Of a stretch of 64,000 nt of DNA, positions 39,301-51,300 are shown piece after piece. How positions within the stretch are numbered: the stretch's first letter is position 1; each line of letters opens with the position of its first letter. The notes beneath the pieces were generated by a model. That model searched no databases and was not told the origin of the DNA. It saw nothing but the letters and a program-made list of their open reading frames with translations. Position numbers and translations under genes: made by a program. Source of the DNA: Vanilla planifolia (taxonomy: Eukaryota; Streptophyta; Magnoliopsida; Asparagales; Orchidaceae); the NCBI GenBank assembly GCA_023846275.1, contig CM043874.1:24649630-24713629 (forward strand), in the 5' to 3' direction.

Positions 39301-42300
39301 AACAGAAGCTCACCTATGAAGCTCTAACTTCTGTGTAGTGCATTCAAGAAGATTGAGGGCCATTCCTTGCCTCACATAGATGCAGTTAGCACTCAATGCT
39401 AAGAATGTGGATAATGGGTTAGGGCTTAGAAATTAGATTGTGATGTGATAATGCGAATGATTATATAGATAAGTGGTTTTGGGTTTTTCCTTTGCACCAT
39501 TGTAAAAGTTTCTCAAACTTACTTTATGTCTACAACTAATTAGTTGATTAAACTGGCCTAGTTCAACATAAATTATGTAGTTTGGTTAATTTGTTTTGAA
39601 ACCATTTTGCAAATCTTAAAATTCAATAATTGAATAACACTTTATTGTGAACCATTAAGCAAACCATTAATGTTTGTGTCGAATCAAGCTAACCAATTTT
39701 TGTCAGTTTAGTTTGGTTTCTATGTTTAAATAGAATTTTTCTAGCCCTATTGTAATACTTTGACTTGAGGTCAAAGGAGATTTATACAAGTTTTACTCTC
39801 CAACTTGGATTGATTATTGCTACCATCATGACCAAATACTATACATTTATTAGGTGGGCCATCATGTCTATGATTCCACTACATAATTAACAAGTTCTAC
39901 TCCTGAACACAGCCTTTAGAATTTTATAAGAATTATTTATATTTTTTGAAATGTAGATTAGTGAATCTCATGCCTTGGTATGGTCTAGATTGAAATTTTA
40001 AGGAGTTAGACCATGGAGGTGATATGGAGTTACCCTTGATGGGATCAATGTGGTATAACATATACAAATGTTAAAGGAGTTTGATACATGAACTAAGCTC
40101 AAGCAAGCCTAAATATCAATTTGAGGGTGACATTGAAGGATCATTGAAGACAAGCAAACTTTAAGGCAATTTGGGAAAACCTTGGGATGCGATAATTAGG
40201 GTCAAGCACATTTAAAAGCTCAAGTGGGTAAGCCTTAGGATAGTACTGTTATGGCCAATTATGGTTTTGGGTGAGAGCATATGGTTTAACTTGATTGGTA
40301 TTTTCATGAGATATTATTTATTTAAACTTAGAATATTTTTGGTGTATGTTCCTTCTTTGATGGTCTTGTTGGATTTTTCTTGACATGATTTATGTGATTT
40401 AACTGTATTCACCCTCCCTAATTGGTTATTTTATGGAATTCCATTTGATTTGATTTAGATTTGTGGTTTAGGTTTATGTTTCTTATGATGTTGGTAATTT
40501 TATGAGATTTTTTATGATTTGATTTGATTGGGCAAGGTATATAGTTTCTCAATTAGTAGTCTTATGAGATTTCATTTGCTTTGTAGTTTGATAGCATTTT
40601 GTTTATTTTTTAAATGTGGTTTTTATGTTTGATTGGGAATATATCTCATCTTAAAATTTGTTTGATAATTGGGTGTGAAGGAAAGTGATTCATTGGGATG
40701 TGTCTCTTAGGCACAATATGGAATTCCTCTTGATCTAACTTGGATATGTGGTTTAGGTTTATGTTTCTTACCTTGTTGGTAATTTTATGAGATTTTTTCA
40801 TATTTGATTTGATTGGGCAAGGTATATGGTTTCTTATTTAATATTTTTATGTGATTTCGTTTGCTTTGAAGTTTGATGTCATTCTGTTTATTTTGGTTTT
40901 TATGTTTGGTTAGGAATATAGCTCATCCTAAAATTGGTTTGATTAATTGGGTATGAAGGCAAGTGATTCATTTAGACGTATCTCTAGGTGCTTTGTATAG
41001 GACTCAACATGGGCCTCCAAGGAATTTGAAGAGTTAATGCATTTGGTAAAATAGGAGAGCCATTTGGAGTAGTTGACTGGTTTGGTGCCAACAAGGACAA
41101 TTGGGTAATTTTTATATAATGGGCAATCTAGCAAATTGGAGTGGCTTTGATAGATAATGAACCTTAAAACATGCATTCATTAGCTTGATATTGCTTGTAG
41201 AGTGATTTTAGAGGCTTTAGGATTATTCTTCTATGATATATATTCCCTTGTTGTTTTCATTTTTGTCTCCATGGTTAGTTTGGTAATTGTGATGTTCAGA
41301 GTTGGTAAAGGTGGATATCCAACAACTTAATACGGTCATGGGACAATTCTAAAATGTTTGGAGAATTTATACATGTTTTTCTTCAAGGTATTTTGGTAAC
41401 TTATGCCATGATGGCATGTTCGTTACTTGGAGATTTTAAGGTGCTAACGATAATTTTAAATGATTCTTTGGAGATTTTGGAGACCTTTGGGTAAATTCCA
41501 ACATTTTTGTCCATGAAGGAGAGTGAAGAGGCCTTTTTCATCATATATTTTTAATGGATTTTAGACCAATAACATGTTATAATTTTTGGATCAAGGGCAT
41601 TTTTGTTGAAGTTGGCCCACAAAAATGATTTATTCTGGATTAATTCATGTTCTCGTAAATTCAACTTGTAGGTTGAATTTGGATCCTTGGTTCTCATTTC
41701 CTATTAGTAAACATTATATTTGTTGAATCATAGTCTAATTTGAATTTTGCTCGAGTCAGATCCATTGAGGCATCGTTAGTAACTTTAAGAGATCTAGTTT
41801 GCATATCTGTTAAGAAATCCTCATGCTTTAAAGGGTTTTGTGAAGTGTTTATTTTTTTTCTTGCTTTTCATTGTTTTTGTTCCTTCTTTCCCATTGTCAA
41901 GTCTCTCATGCAAGTGCTTGAAACAAAGTGGAAGCAACTCTGGTGGCAATAGTAGTCAACTCTTGAATAAAGGAGGTTTTATATGCAAGAATAGTAGTAG
42001 TTGTCACATCTAGGGTGGAATCTCATTTGCAAACTAGATGCAATTGAGGTTGTAGTGAAAAAAGATCTTGGGACTCATCAAGTAAAGTGGGTCACTTGTT
42101 TTAAGTGTTGGAATTCATGGAATTCACTGATGATCTTAGGATATGACATTATAGTCTCAATAAGAATTTTCTTGGTGGTAGGTTGAGATGCTACTATTCA
42201 TTTGGCACTGTCATCAAGAAGAGGAAAAAGTTTGTTGGTTGGTTTGAGGTTAGTGGCCTTGCTAATAGTTGGTATGAATGACATGTCACCTCCTATTGTA

Positions 42301-45300
42301 AGCTTTGGTGAAAATCATAGAAATTTGTCAAGCTTGTTGGATATTCTATAAAAACTTGAGGTGAAAAAGTCTTCTTAGTTATGGGAAAGTTTTGTTATTT
42401 TAATTGTGCATTGATGGCAAAGTGCTTTTTGAGGGACACCTTATTCGATGGATGGCGAAATATTTGCCCTATTTTTATTTGAATATCATTAATAGATTTT
42501 TCTTGTTTGCATTGTTGGCCCAAAGTCTTTTTATGGGGATCAATGTGTAACTCGATAAGGTTTGCTTGGTAAGATAAGAGTTTCTAATAAAGCAAAAAAA
42601 AGAGGAGAGCTATACTAATTTGGGGAGTAGGTCCAAGCGAAGAAGTTATCAACATTTTTTTATACTTTGTAACTAGAGTACTTCATTTCATTTCCTCCAT
42701 AGCCTAACCTTAGGCTTTGGTGGCCTTTATCATACATTTGTAAGACCTGAAACCCTTGAAAAATCGTTTCCATTCTTTGGCTGTGTATGGAAAGAAAGAA
42801 AATAACAATTTTTTTAAAGAAAATAACAATTTTTTTAAAGAAAATAACAATTTTTTGTATTCGCTTCATTTTTTGAATAGTTATAAATGCTTAACTGCTA
42901 CTATTAATTCATTTTGTCTTTAGGGGGGTTCCCCTTTCTTTTTAAGGCAATACCTAGGCCCTTGAGTGGGAGATGTCAAAAAAATGACCAACTTCACCTT
43001 TAGCCCAAACATGAGGTTTGGTTGTTGACTCAAAATTAATTTCCTTTTGTTATGGGGAGAAGGATGGATTGTTATTGTGTATGATTTAGAAAATATAATT
43101 GGAGGATATTTTTGGTTAGGTTCAAGTTGTATGGTTTTTTTTTTTTTTTGTCTAGCATATTTGAACCTTCTTGTTAGAACTAGAGTTACAAAGGTTTTTT
43201 GGCATGATACTATGTACTAACGAAATTTTGACAGCATTTTGGTCAGTGTTTGTCTTAAAATTTCAGTTTTGCCAAATGAAGTGAATCCCTTTGTGAGCTC
43301 ATTCAAGGGGTGAGTACCTTGGAAGCCATTGGGCTCAAAGAAGAGTTAATAATGGTTTGTGCAATGGACAGGTTGATGCAAGGGGTGATCACCTTCTAAG
43401 GTATTTGGTCAAAGTCAATTGTCATGCACATTTGTAATGACAATTCTATGTAACAAACAAGCCTTGTTTGCTTGTTTGCTCATGAAGGACCATTGTTGAA
43501 GGGATTGGACCAAAGAATAGAAATCTTAATTAAGAATTGAGTTGTAAAAGTAATACAAAATTTAATGCATTTTATTTTGTAATATTTATATGCTTTTGCT
43601 GTGTAAAAAAATTCTAACTACTAACTAGTTGATAAGACTAGTTCTTGGATGTTAGAATATGTCAAGGACTTTGTTTTGATAACCATAGTTTCTATTGCTT
43701 CTTTCCAAAATCTTCTAGACATTTCTTGGCTATAACAAGTGTTGTTTCTTTTTGCAAAAAAACCATGGGAAAGTCTCTTAATATAGTATTCTTTGCTAAG
43801 CTCAATGCCTTGAAGTATATTTTTTTTGCTAATTTTAAAACTCAACGTGGATTTCTAATTTGATGATTATCTTGTATTGGTTGACATTTAAATTTTAATG
43901 CTTATAAAAATTTTTCTCTTTTTTGTTTAGATCTCTTAAATGAATTCAAAATTTGAATTAAATCTCCAATGATTATGAAGGTTATGAATTTTTATTAATA
44001 ATTTCAAAATATTATATAATTGATTTGATAATTAAACTTATGATTATTTCTATTCAATTGATATTGAATTTGAACTAACATATCATTTTACTTTTTTTGG
44101 GCACATATATTTTTAATATATTTTTTGAATAAATATGGTATATATATATGTATTTGACCGGAACAAATGTTGCCAATAGAATTGCTTTTGAATGTAAGAG
44201 TAATGAATCATTGCACAACTTAAATAAGATAGGAAATAAGGATGTACTTAATTAGTCCCAATTTTGTAATCTTCAGACATGCCAAAAAGAATCATCGTTT
44301 AACATCATCTAATTGGTTAGTAAGCATGGTTGTATCTTATGTTATTTTTATAAGGACTCGTGTTTCTATATATTCATGTGTTCTTATATTTAGGACACCA
44401 TGTATAGATTGCGATTAGACATGAGAATTTGAGTATTATGATTGAAGTTGGCCTTCATGCTTGTGAAGTAAGGGGCAACCTATTGTGGAATGGTGAGAAA
44501 GTTGGTATGGGTATGATCTTGATTAGAATCCTATGCTACCACCATACAAAAGTCATTGAAAGATCCATTATCTTTGAAAAGGTGGTCAAAGCTTATATTA
44601 AGTAATCTTAAGGCAATTCTTACAGATAATTATTAGATAGAATAGTATTAAAGTTAGTAGACGAGGGCATTCTCTTAGCACATATACAATCAGTGGACAT
44701 TACAAAATTTGTTATCGGATCAATACCTTACAAAAGATTGAATTCTTAAAAAAGCCTACAAAAAATGACCACAAAGCCCTCTCTAGCAAGTGAATGTGGT
44801 AATTCTGTTCATCAAAATTAAGGAATTTGATTCTAGCCAAGCTTTTACATACTGTGAAAAAAAAAATTTGAGTGTTGAATCAAAATACCAATTCAGCTTT
44901 ATTGTCTATTGTAGAAGTTCCATCATAATTGATTTTATCCAGCCAAGGAGATGGGAAAGCCATCAAGAAAAAGAGGAGAAAAGGGCCAACATTGCCCAAT
45001 GATCTAGATCCAGGAGTAAGATGAAGTGTGTTGATGATTGGATGATATGATGAGTTAATGCTAAAGGTCTCATAGAATGTATAGAGTGAAGCTTACAATT
45101 TCTGTCGCACTAGAAATAATACAGTGAGGCAGCCACAATAACTGAACATGTATCGAGTTGGTACTCGTATGTGCATAAATTCAAAATAAGTAATGTAAAG
45201 CCCTAGGGTGTATAGCTAAAGAATTGTGTAGAGGACTTGTAGCATAATTGCATAGTAGAGTAAAGAATGCTTTTAGTGTTGTAGTATTAGCCCCATGGGT

Positions 45301-48300
45301 AGAGCAATCGGATCTTAGCCTGTGCAGTTAGCCAATTGCCCGTCGACAAAGCCCTATAATATAGGTGCCATAGAAAGCTTGAACACACAGTTGCGCATGC
45401 AACTTCAATGTCCAGGAACTCAATGCGCATGCCCAATAGACAAGAGTTGTAAAGTGTTGCATGGTTTTCCTTTGTTACCTCCGAGTTGCACCACACTAGG
45501 AAGTCACCTGCACCCCGTTGCATGTAATGGATCTGAATGATTCAACAAGTTGATTCCCTACTAAAAGGGGCCATCTTGTTGTATCTTTCTTAGTTACTTG
45601 ATGCATCAGGGAAACCTATAAGGGACCACAACAGCTTCAAATCTATATTAATAAACATTGGCCACGAGAAGAAGTTGAGACGTTAAAGCCATGATCAATA
45701 AGCCAGTTTATATTATGCCACACTAGGTCGTTAGCAATACAGATCTCTAACTAATCGAATCACAATGATAGGTGTAGAATTATGTTTCTCTATCCTTCAA
45801 TATGTATTGGTTGTAAGCTTTTTGTTGTCAAAACATTTTCAACGATGAAAGACCATTTCTAGGTTGTTTCGAACTTCACTACAATATAGCACTTAGGAAT
45901 GATTGGTTGATGCTATACTAGGATCATATCCCTTACTTGAAAGGTTCTTGGTGTGCGATGCAAATACATGACCTTTGATTGTATGGTACTAATGACTTCA
46001 TTGCATGCTTACATGGACTTCATCAAAGGCTTCAAATTTCTCTGGTCATTGAAATTTGTTTTCTTCTTGATTAAGATCATATTGCACACCATCTTGAGTT
46101 GAGGGATATCAATTTCTAGATGTAGAACAGCCATTACACCAAATACTAGGGATTATTTTGTGTTGCTGGTATGGTTGTTAAATGTTCATTATGCCCACGA
46201 CGTGCATTTAGGGTTAGCGAATGTCACAAACGGATAGGGTGCGGATGCTGCTGGGATCGTGGACCTGGCGGAGCGGTTGAAAATGGCGGTGGCAGTGCCA
46301 CTCGCATGGGGAAGAGGCAGTCTGGTGTGGTGTGTGTAGTAGTCTCGTGTTGCATGTGGCATTGTGTGGGAGGAAACAATTTTGGAGGGTGGGCACCCTT
46401 AATGGTAAGATGCATGTGGCTATAGGCAGCTGTGGATTGTTGTAGATGAGTGTCGTGTGACAATGGTGGACGACGACCAAGGTTCGCGAAAGGATTGCAT
46501 GACATGTGCGTTGGTTTGGGTGCGAGGATGGCGATGTGTATAGAGGTTTGCATAAGTTGGTTGTGACCTCACTTTAGTGGATGTTGTGCAATCAGAGGCG
46601 TGTTAAAGTGGGGCAGCCAAAGGTGAAGTGTATGGGAGGTAGCGGCACGGGAGGGCTACCATCAATAGCTGATCGTGTAGTTGAGGATGAGGCGTCCATA
46701 GGTGGGCATGGTGGTATGTGGCCAAAGGCTAGGGTGGATGATTGTGGCTAGAATCAAGTTGTTGGGTGCTGGAAAAGGGGTACTTGAGGTATTTTGTTTT
46801 TTAAACTCCACAAGAAATGCCTAAGGATTAGTAGAAAAATGGCAACCTGAGGCTCGAAAACCAAGTAAATTGAGGGAGCAAAGTGGCCGATGGTGTTGAA
46901 TCGTCATGGTGGTTAGAATACCTCAAAGGCTGCTTTGACACCAAGTTCATGAAAGGAGTTAAGATGGCAAAATCCTAAAACTAGATCTTGATTTATTTTA
47001 ATTCTAAATTGATAGTGAATGGATAGGAGGAAAATTCTTATGATATGATCTCAAATTTACTATGATACAAAATTGATAGAGAAGATCAAAGCCAAAACCT
47101 TGTAGCAAATTTGCGGTAGAAGATAATGACAATGAGGAAAATGGTTACAACAGAAATTTGAATCGCAACTTGGATATCTTCGAATTGTAATTTAAAGGAA
47201 CTTGGATCACAATTTAGGGATGTATATTTATGCACGATAAAATAAATCGTTAGTTCAATAAAAATGGTATGCTAGGCAAATATTATCTTCTTTCTTCATC
47301 CCATGGCAATGTATTCATAGATATAAAGAACAATCATAGATTAAAAGAACAATTATAGAAGTAACCTTAATAAAATAATAAAAAAATATAAATACTTAGA
47401 CATAGTTAAAAACTCCTAAAGAGATACTAAATAAATAAGAAAACATAAATATAATCTATTGGATTAGCTCAAATTATTATCTGGATGCAGCCTATCTTGC
47501 ATGATATAGGTGATGATGAACTCTATCATCGATACAAACCCTTTTGGTTAGTTAACTTTTTAAAGTTACATTTGTCACAATGAACTTTAGGGGCTATTCT
47601 TTAGTTGTGAGAGTAACTTTGTGTGCAAGATAGTATTGTTTCCATTTTGAAACACAAATTAATTGAAGGCACAACTTTACTATGTTAAAATATGTCTTAC
47701 TCTTAACAACTTTCAATTGAGGCAATACAAGACAATTTCTTTCCTTCATTGTTTTGTGCTAATAGAACTCCTAAGGAGCCTTCCAAAGCATCTACTTACA
47801 AGATCAATGGTCCCCTATACATTGGATTCACCAACATTAGAGTTTGTAGAAGATGATGATAATGATTTCAAAAGAAGTTTGCTAAGAAAATTAATGAGCA
47901 TCCTTCTTAGTTTGGAAATTGTCTAACATCTTCTAATTAGATTTGATATGAAACATTGGATGTATGCCAATCTTCCTTGTAGGGATTGAAGTTGTTTGAG
48001 GCTTTTTGGAGGGTCGTCCTCATTATAGTTTTGGTTTTGGATGAAGTTTTTAAAAGACATGTTGAAGTTATGATATAGTTCATTATCATCTTGAAATTTC
48101 TAATGCATTTAGTGATGACCCTTAGGACTTTTTGGTGTTGTTTGTCAATTTTACTCTTTATCATTAGGTCATCCACATAATACTTAATGTGCTTGTGAAC
48201 AAGATTATAAAAAGTCTTCGTGTTGGATCTTTTGATTTGTTGCCCAATCATTCTTTAGGGCAAAGGGCATGTTTTATGATAATAAATCTTGATTGATTTT

Positions 48301-51300
48301 TGGAAGATAATATGCTTCTCATCTTTGGAAGCCTCTTGATTTGATTATAAATCTTGATGACTTTTTCATGAATGTAATAATTTGTTAGTATTTCACCATT
48401 TGCTTAGTGAATGATTTTGGGAAGTTTTGAAATTGTGTAGATTTATCTTCTTTCCAGGAAATGTAAGCTACCCAATTGTAATGTTTTTCTTCTTTAATAA
48501 ATCTACTTTCATTTATTTCATATGTTTCTCCATGATTTACTCTTCAAGCTCTATTTTCATTCTTCACGAGGCTTGGCGATGGATGTGGGTATAGAGTTAC
48601 ATTTTGTATTGCTACCTAGGGATCTAAAACATGCATCTCTTTGTAATTCCAAGCATGCTAATCTTTGAACTCTTGGAGTAAGGTTTGAATTCCATATTCC
48701 TTGTGTTCACTTAAGAGGGTATTAAGCAAGTAAGCTTGGGATCCTTCTCCCCTAGCTCATAGATGGTCGCTTGGCATTTTTTTCATTTTTAGATGAAGCT
48801 TCTTTAATTTGATTATAAAGTGGAGAATCTTTATTAGCATTAACTTCCATTCAACCATTTTCGATAATTAATATTGCTTGACAAAACATCAAAGAAACAA
48901 ATAATTGTCTTTGATTGATTGAGTCATCTAGGCATCAGATTCCTTCTTTATTTGTGAAGCAATAGCTGTCTGGTCACCAAAGTTTTTGAAAGGAGTGAAC
49001 TGGCTTCCTGTAATGTTCTTTTGGGAATCCCAAGCATTAAGTCAGTTATTTCAACATTGAAGAGAAATAACAACTATTAGATAATCTTTCTCACATTTGA
49101 ACTCATTGATTCCTAGAAATCTTTGTTGTCAATGCTCTTCAATCTTCATGTAATTGGATGCTCCTTATGATCTTTTTGGGCCAGCCATGGAAGGTTTCCA
49201 GTTCAACATAATGACTCTTGGGTTATTAATTCTTTGGAGTGACCCTTCGGGATCATGATAGCTAATGATTCTTGTTTTTATTAACAAAATTTGTTGTGAC
49301 CATACTTTTGTAGGAGTTGGCAGAAGTAATAGTCCTGGTATTGATTTTAGAGAGTTTCCATTCCTTAGTTGGGATTCATCATTGCTTTCTTCTTCTTTTT
49401 TCACCACTTTAAAATGTTACCAAAGTGATGAACTTGGTTTTGGGCTACAAGATTTTTATTTTCCTTTTTCCTTTTTGTCTTTTTTAGTTGCCTGCTTTGT
49501 ATTTATTTTTTTCTGCATTCATGAAGAACTAATGTTGTCATATAGTTTGACTTCATTTATATAAAATGGGAGAAGATTGGTATCCCTTTTATACTCTTTA
49601 ATATGTTTGAAGTACTTCATTTGCTGATGTAGTGTGGATGGAACTGCTTTGTAGTCATTAGCCAAGCCCTCTTTTTCAAGACGTTATATGAAGTTTGGGC
49701 ATCAAAGATATAAAAGTTGACTTCTATTTCTCATTTCCCAATCTTGATAGGTAGGATGGTTGCCCTTAGTGCTTTTTGACTATGTTGATCTGAGCTAAGG
49801 ATTATTATCTTATCAATGATTACGTGGCACACCTTTAAATTTGGTGCTTTAAAGGTTTTGATTGGCAACAAAATCACAGGTGATGCATGACTAACGTAAA
49901 TTTTGTTTATCTTAACCACTTTACAATTAGTGATTTAAAGAGGTTTATTGTGATCTATGTGACCCCTTAGGTGAAAGCTTTCATCAAAGAAGATTGTTGG
50001 AGTTTGCCTAAAATACATCACCTCTCTCATGATTTCCTCAACAAAGAGAGCTCGACTTTTGTTTGGATTCTTGAGTGCATTAATTATAGCCTCTTTAAAT
50101 TCCATTGACAACAATCATGAGTGATTATGTGTTATTCATTTCAATATGCGCAATATCCTTGTCATCTTTTGATTGTAGAAGAAGTGGTTGCAAAACTTTT
50201 TCTTTAATAGCATCTATGCCACAAAATTTGTAGAAGTGGTCAGATTATTCTTGTAATTTGAAGTGTTAGAATCACAAACCTTGGACAATTGATTTATTTT
50301 CTTTTACCTTTCTTGAAAATTCAATTCTTCTTCTAAGTCGTAATCTATACTATCTCGCATGATAATGTTTATAATATCCAACACCAAAATTATCATCTAC
50401 CCCTTCATACTCACAAACCATTGTCTAAGTCTATCTCTTTTGAGAGTGATACTCTATCATGCATTTTACATGTCCATGGAATCAATTTGCTATTTAACTT
50501 TTTTTTTTTTGCTTCTTTTATTTTAAACTTTTCCTTTTTCTTCACTTGCTCCTTGTTGAAAGAGCTAAGGTTTTCACTTTCCAAAGTTGAATCATTAGCA
50601 CAATCTCTTTTTGAAAATCCAATTGAAATATGACTCCCTTCAGAAGGCCTTTAAACATTGTTTTTTTGGAAGATAATATTTCCATGTCTTTTGTTATATC
50701 TCTTCTTGTTGTTGTTTTAGTTCTTGTGTTGTAGGGAAGACATTGCTTATTATGTTTGTAGCTCTCTTGATTGGGTTGACTTTTATAATTTTTGTTAATT
50801 TTTTTGGCGGATTGATCATCATTTTATTTTAAATTATCATTATTTTAAAGTATCATTATTTTATTGTTATTGATTATGCTAACATCTAATCATTGAAGAT
50901 TTGTTGGTATTTCAGTGGATGGTCTATGATCCTATGATGTGAGCAATAGTTAGGATCTTAGTGTAATTCTTTTCTCATTGTTTCTGTGGCTTTTGTAGCT
51001 GTTATGATTTGGATTTTATGGTTTTATAGAATAGCTTATTGACTCTCTTTGGAAAAGGTGAGTTTTGTTCTTCTTCTCTTTGAGTCAAAACATTGACCTC
51101 CTATCATTTGCTTCATTCCCTATGCCAAAGACGTGTTTGTTTTATTGATTGTGAGCATCTTTCTTTGGCGTATCAATGTAAGTGAATGTGTTGTCTTGTT
51201 GTCAGCCCTCCCTTGTTTGGGTGTTTTTCTTGTTTTGTGCTTTTCAAAAAGCTTTTCAAGTTGGGTTGGATGATGTTTTATACATTCATCTATATTATCA

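Larger units (their letters stand above)
47560..50200 (-). mobile_element. Ty3/gypsy (Tat/Ogre-like) pol, antisense in the intron
   Basis: Reading the minus strand from high to low coordinates gives a gypsy pol in the right order: protease region (about 50,140-49,560), RT with the catalytic YVDD (48,179-48,168), the RT connection block [17 protein letters not shown] (about 47,995-47,945) and the start of RNase H (about 47,830-47,660). The protease sequence style (HNKPL, then [10 protein letters not shown]...RAWL) points to the Tat/Ogre lineage. Stops and deletions are frequent. Gag presumably lies further right, at about 50.2-52.6 kb, but is too decayed to mark. Confidence 0.8.

Noticed and set aside
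45250-45550. Possible organelle DNA insertion or tRNA-like sequence in a less AT-rich patch
   Set aside because: I could not match it to any plastid or mitochondrial gene or fold a tRNA cloverleaf from it.
46224-46553. 109-codon minus-strand frame, Pro/His/Thr-rich
   Set aside because: It lies in a GC-rich island where stops are rare by composition, overlaps frames on both strands, and resembles no known protein. Kept only as part of the island.
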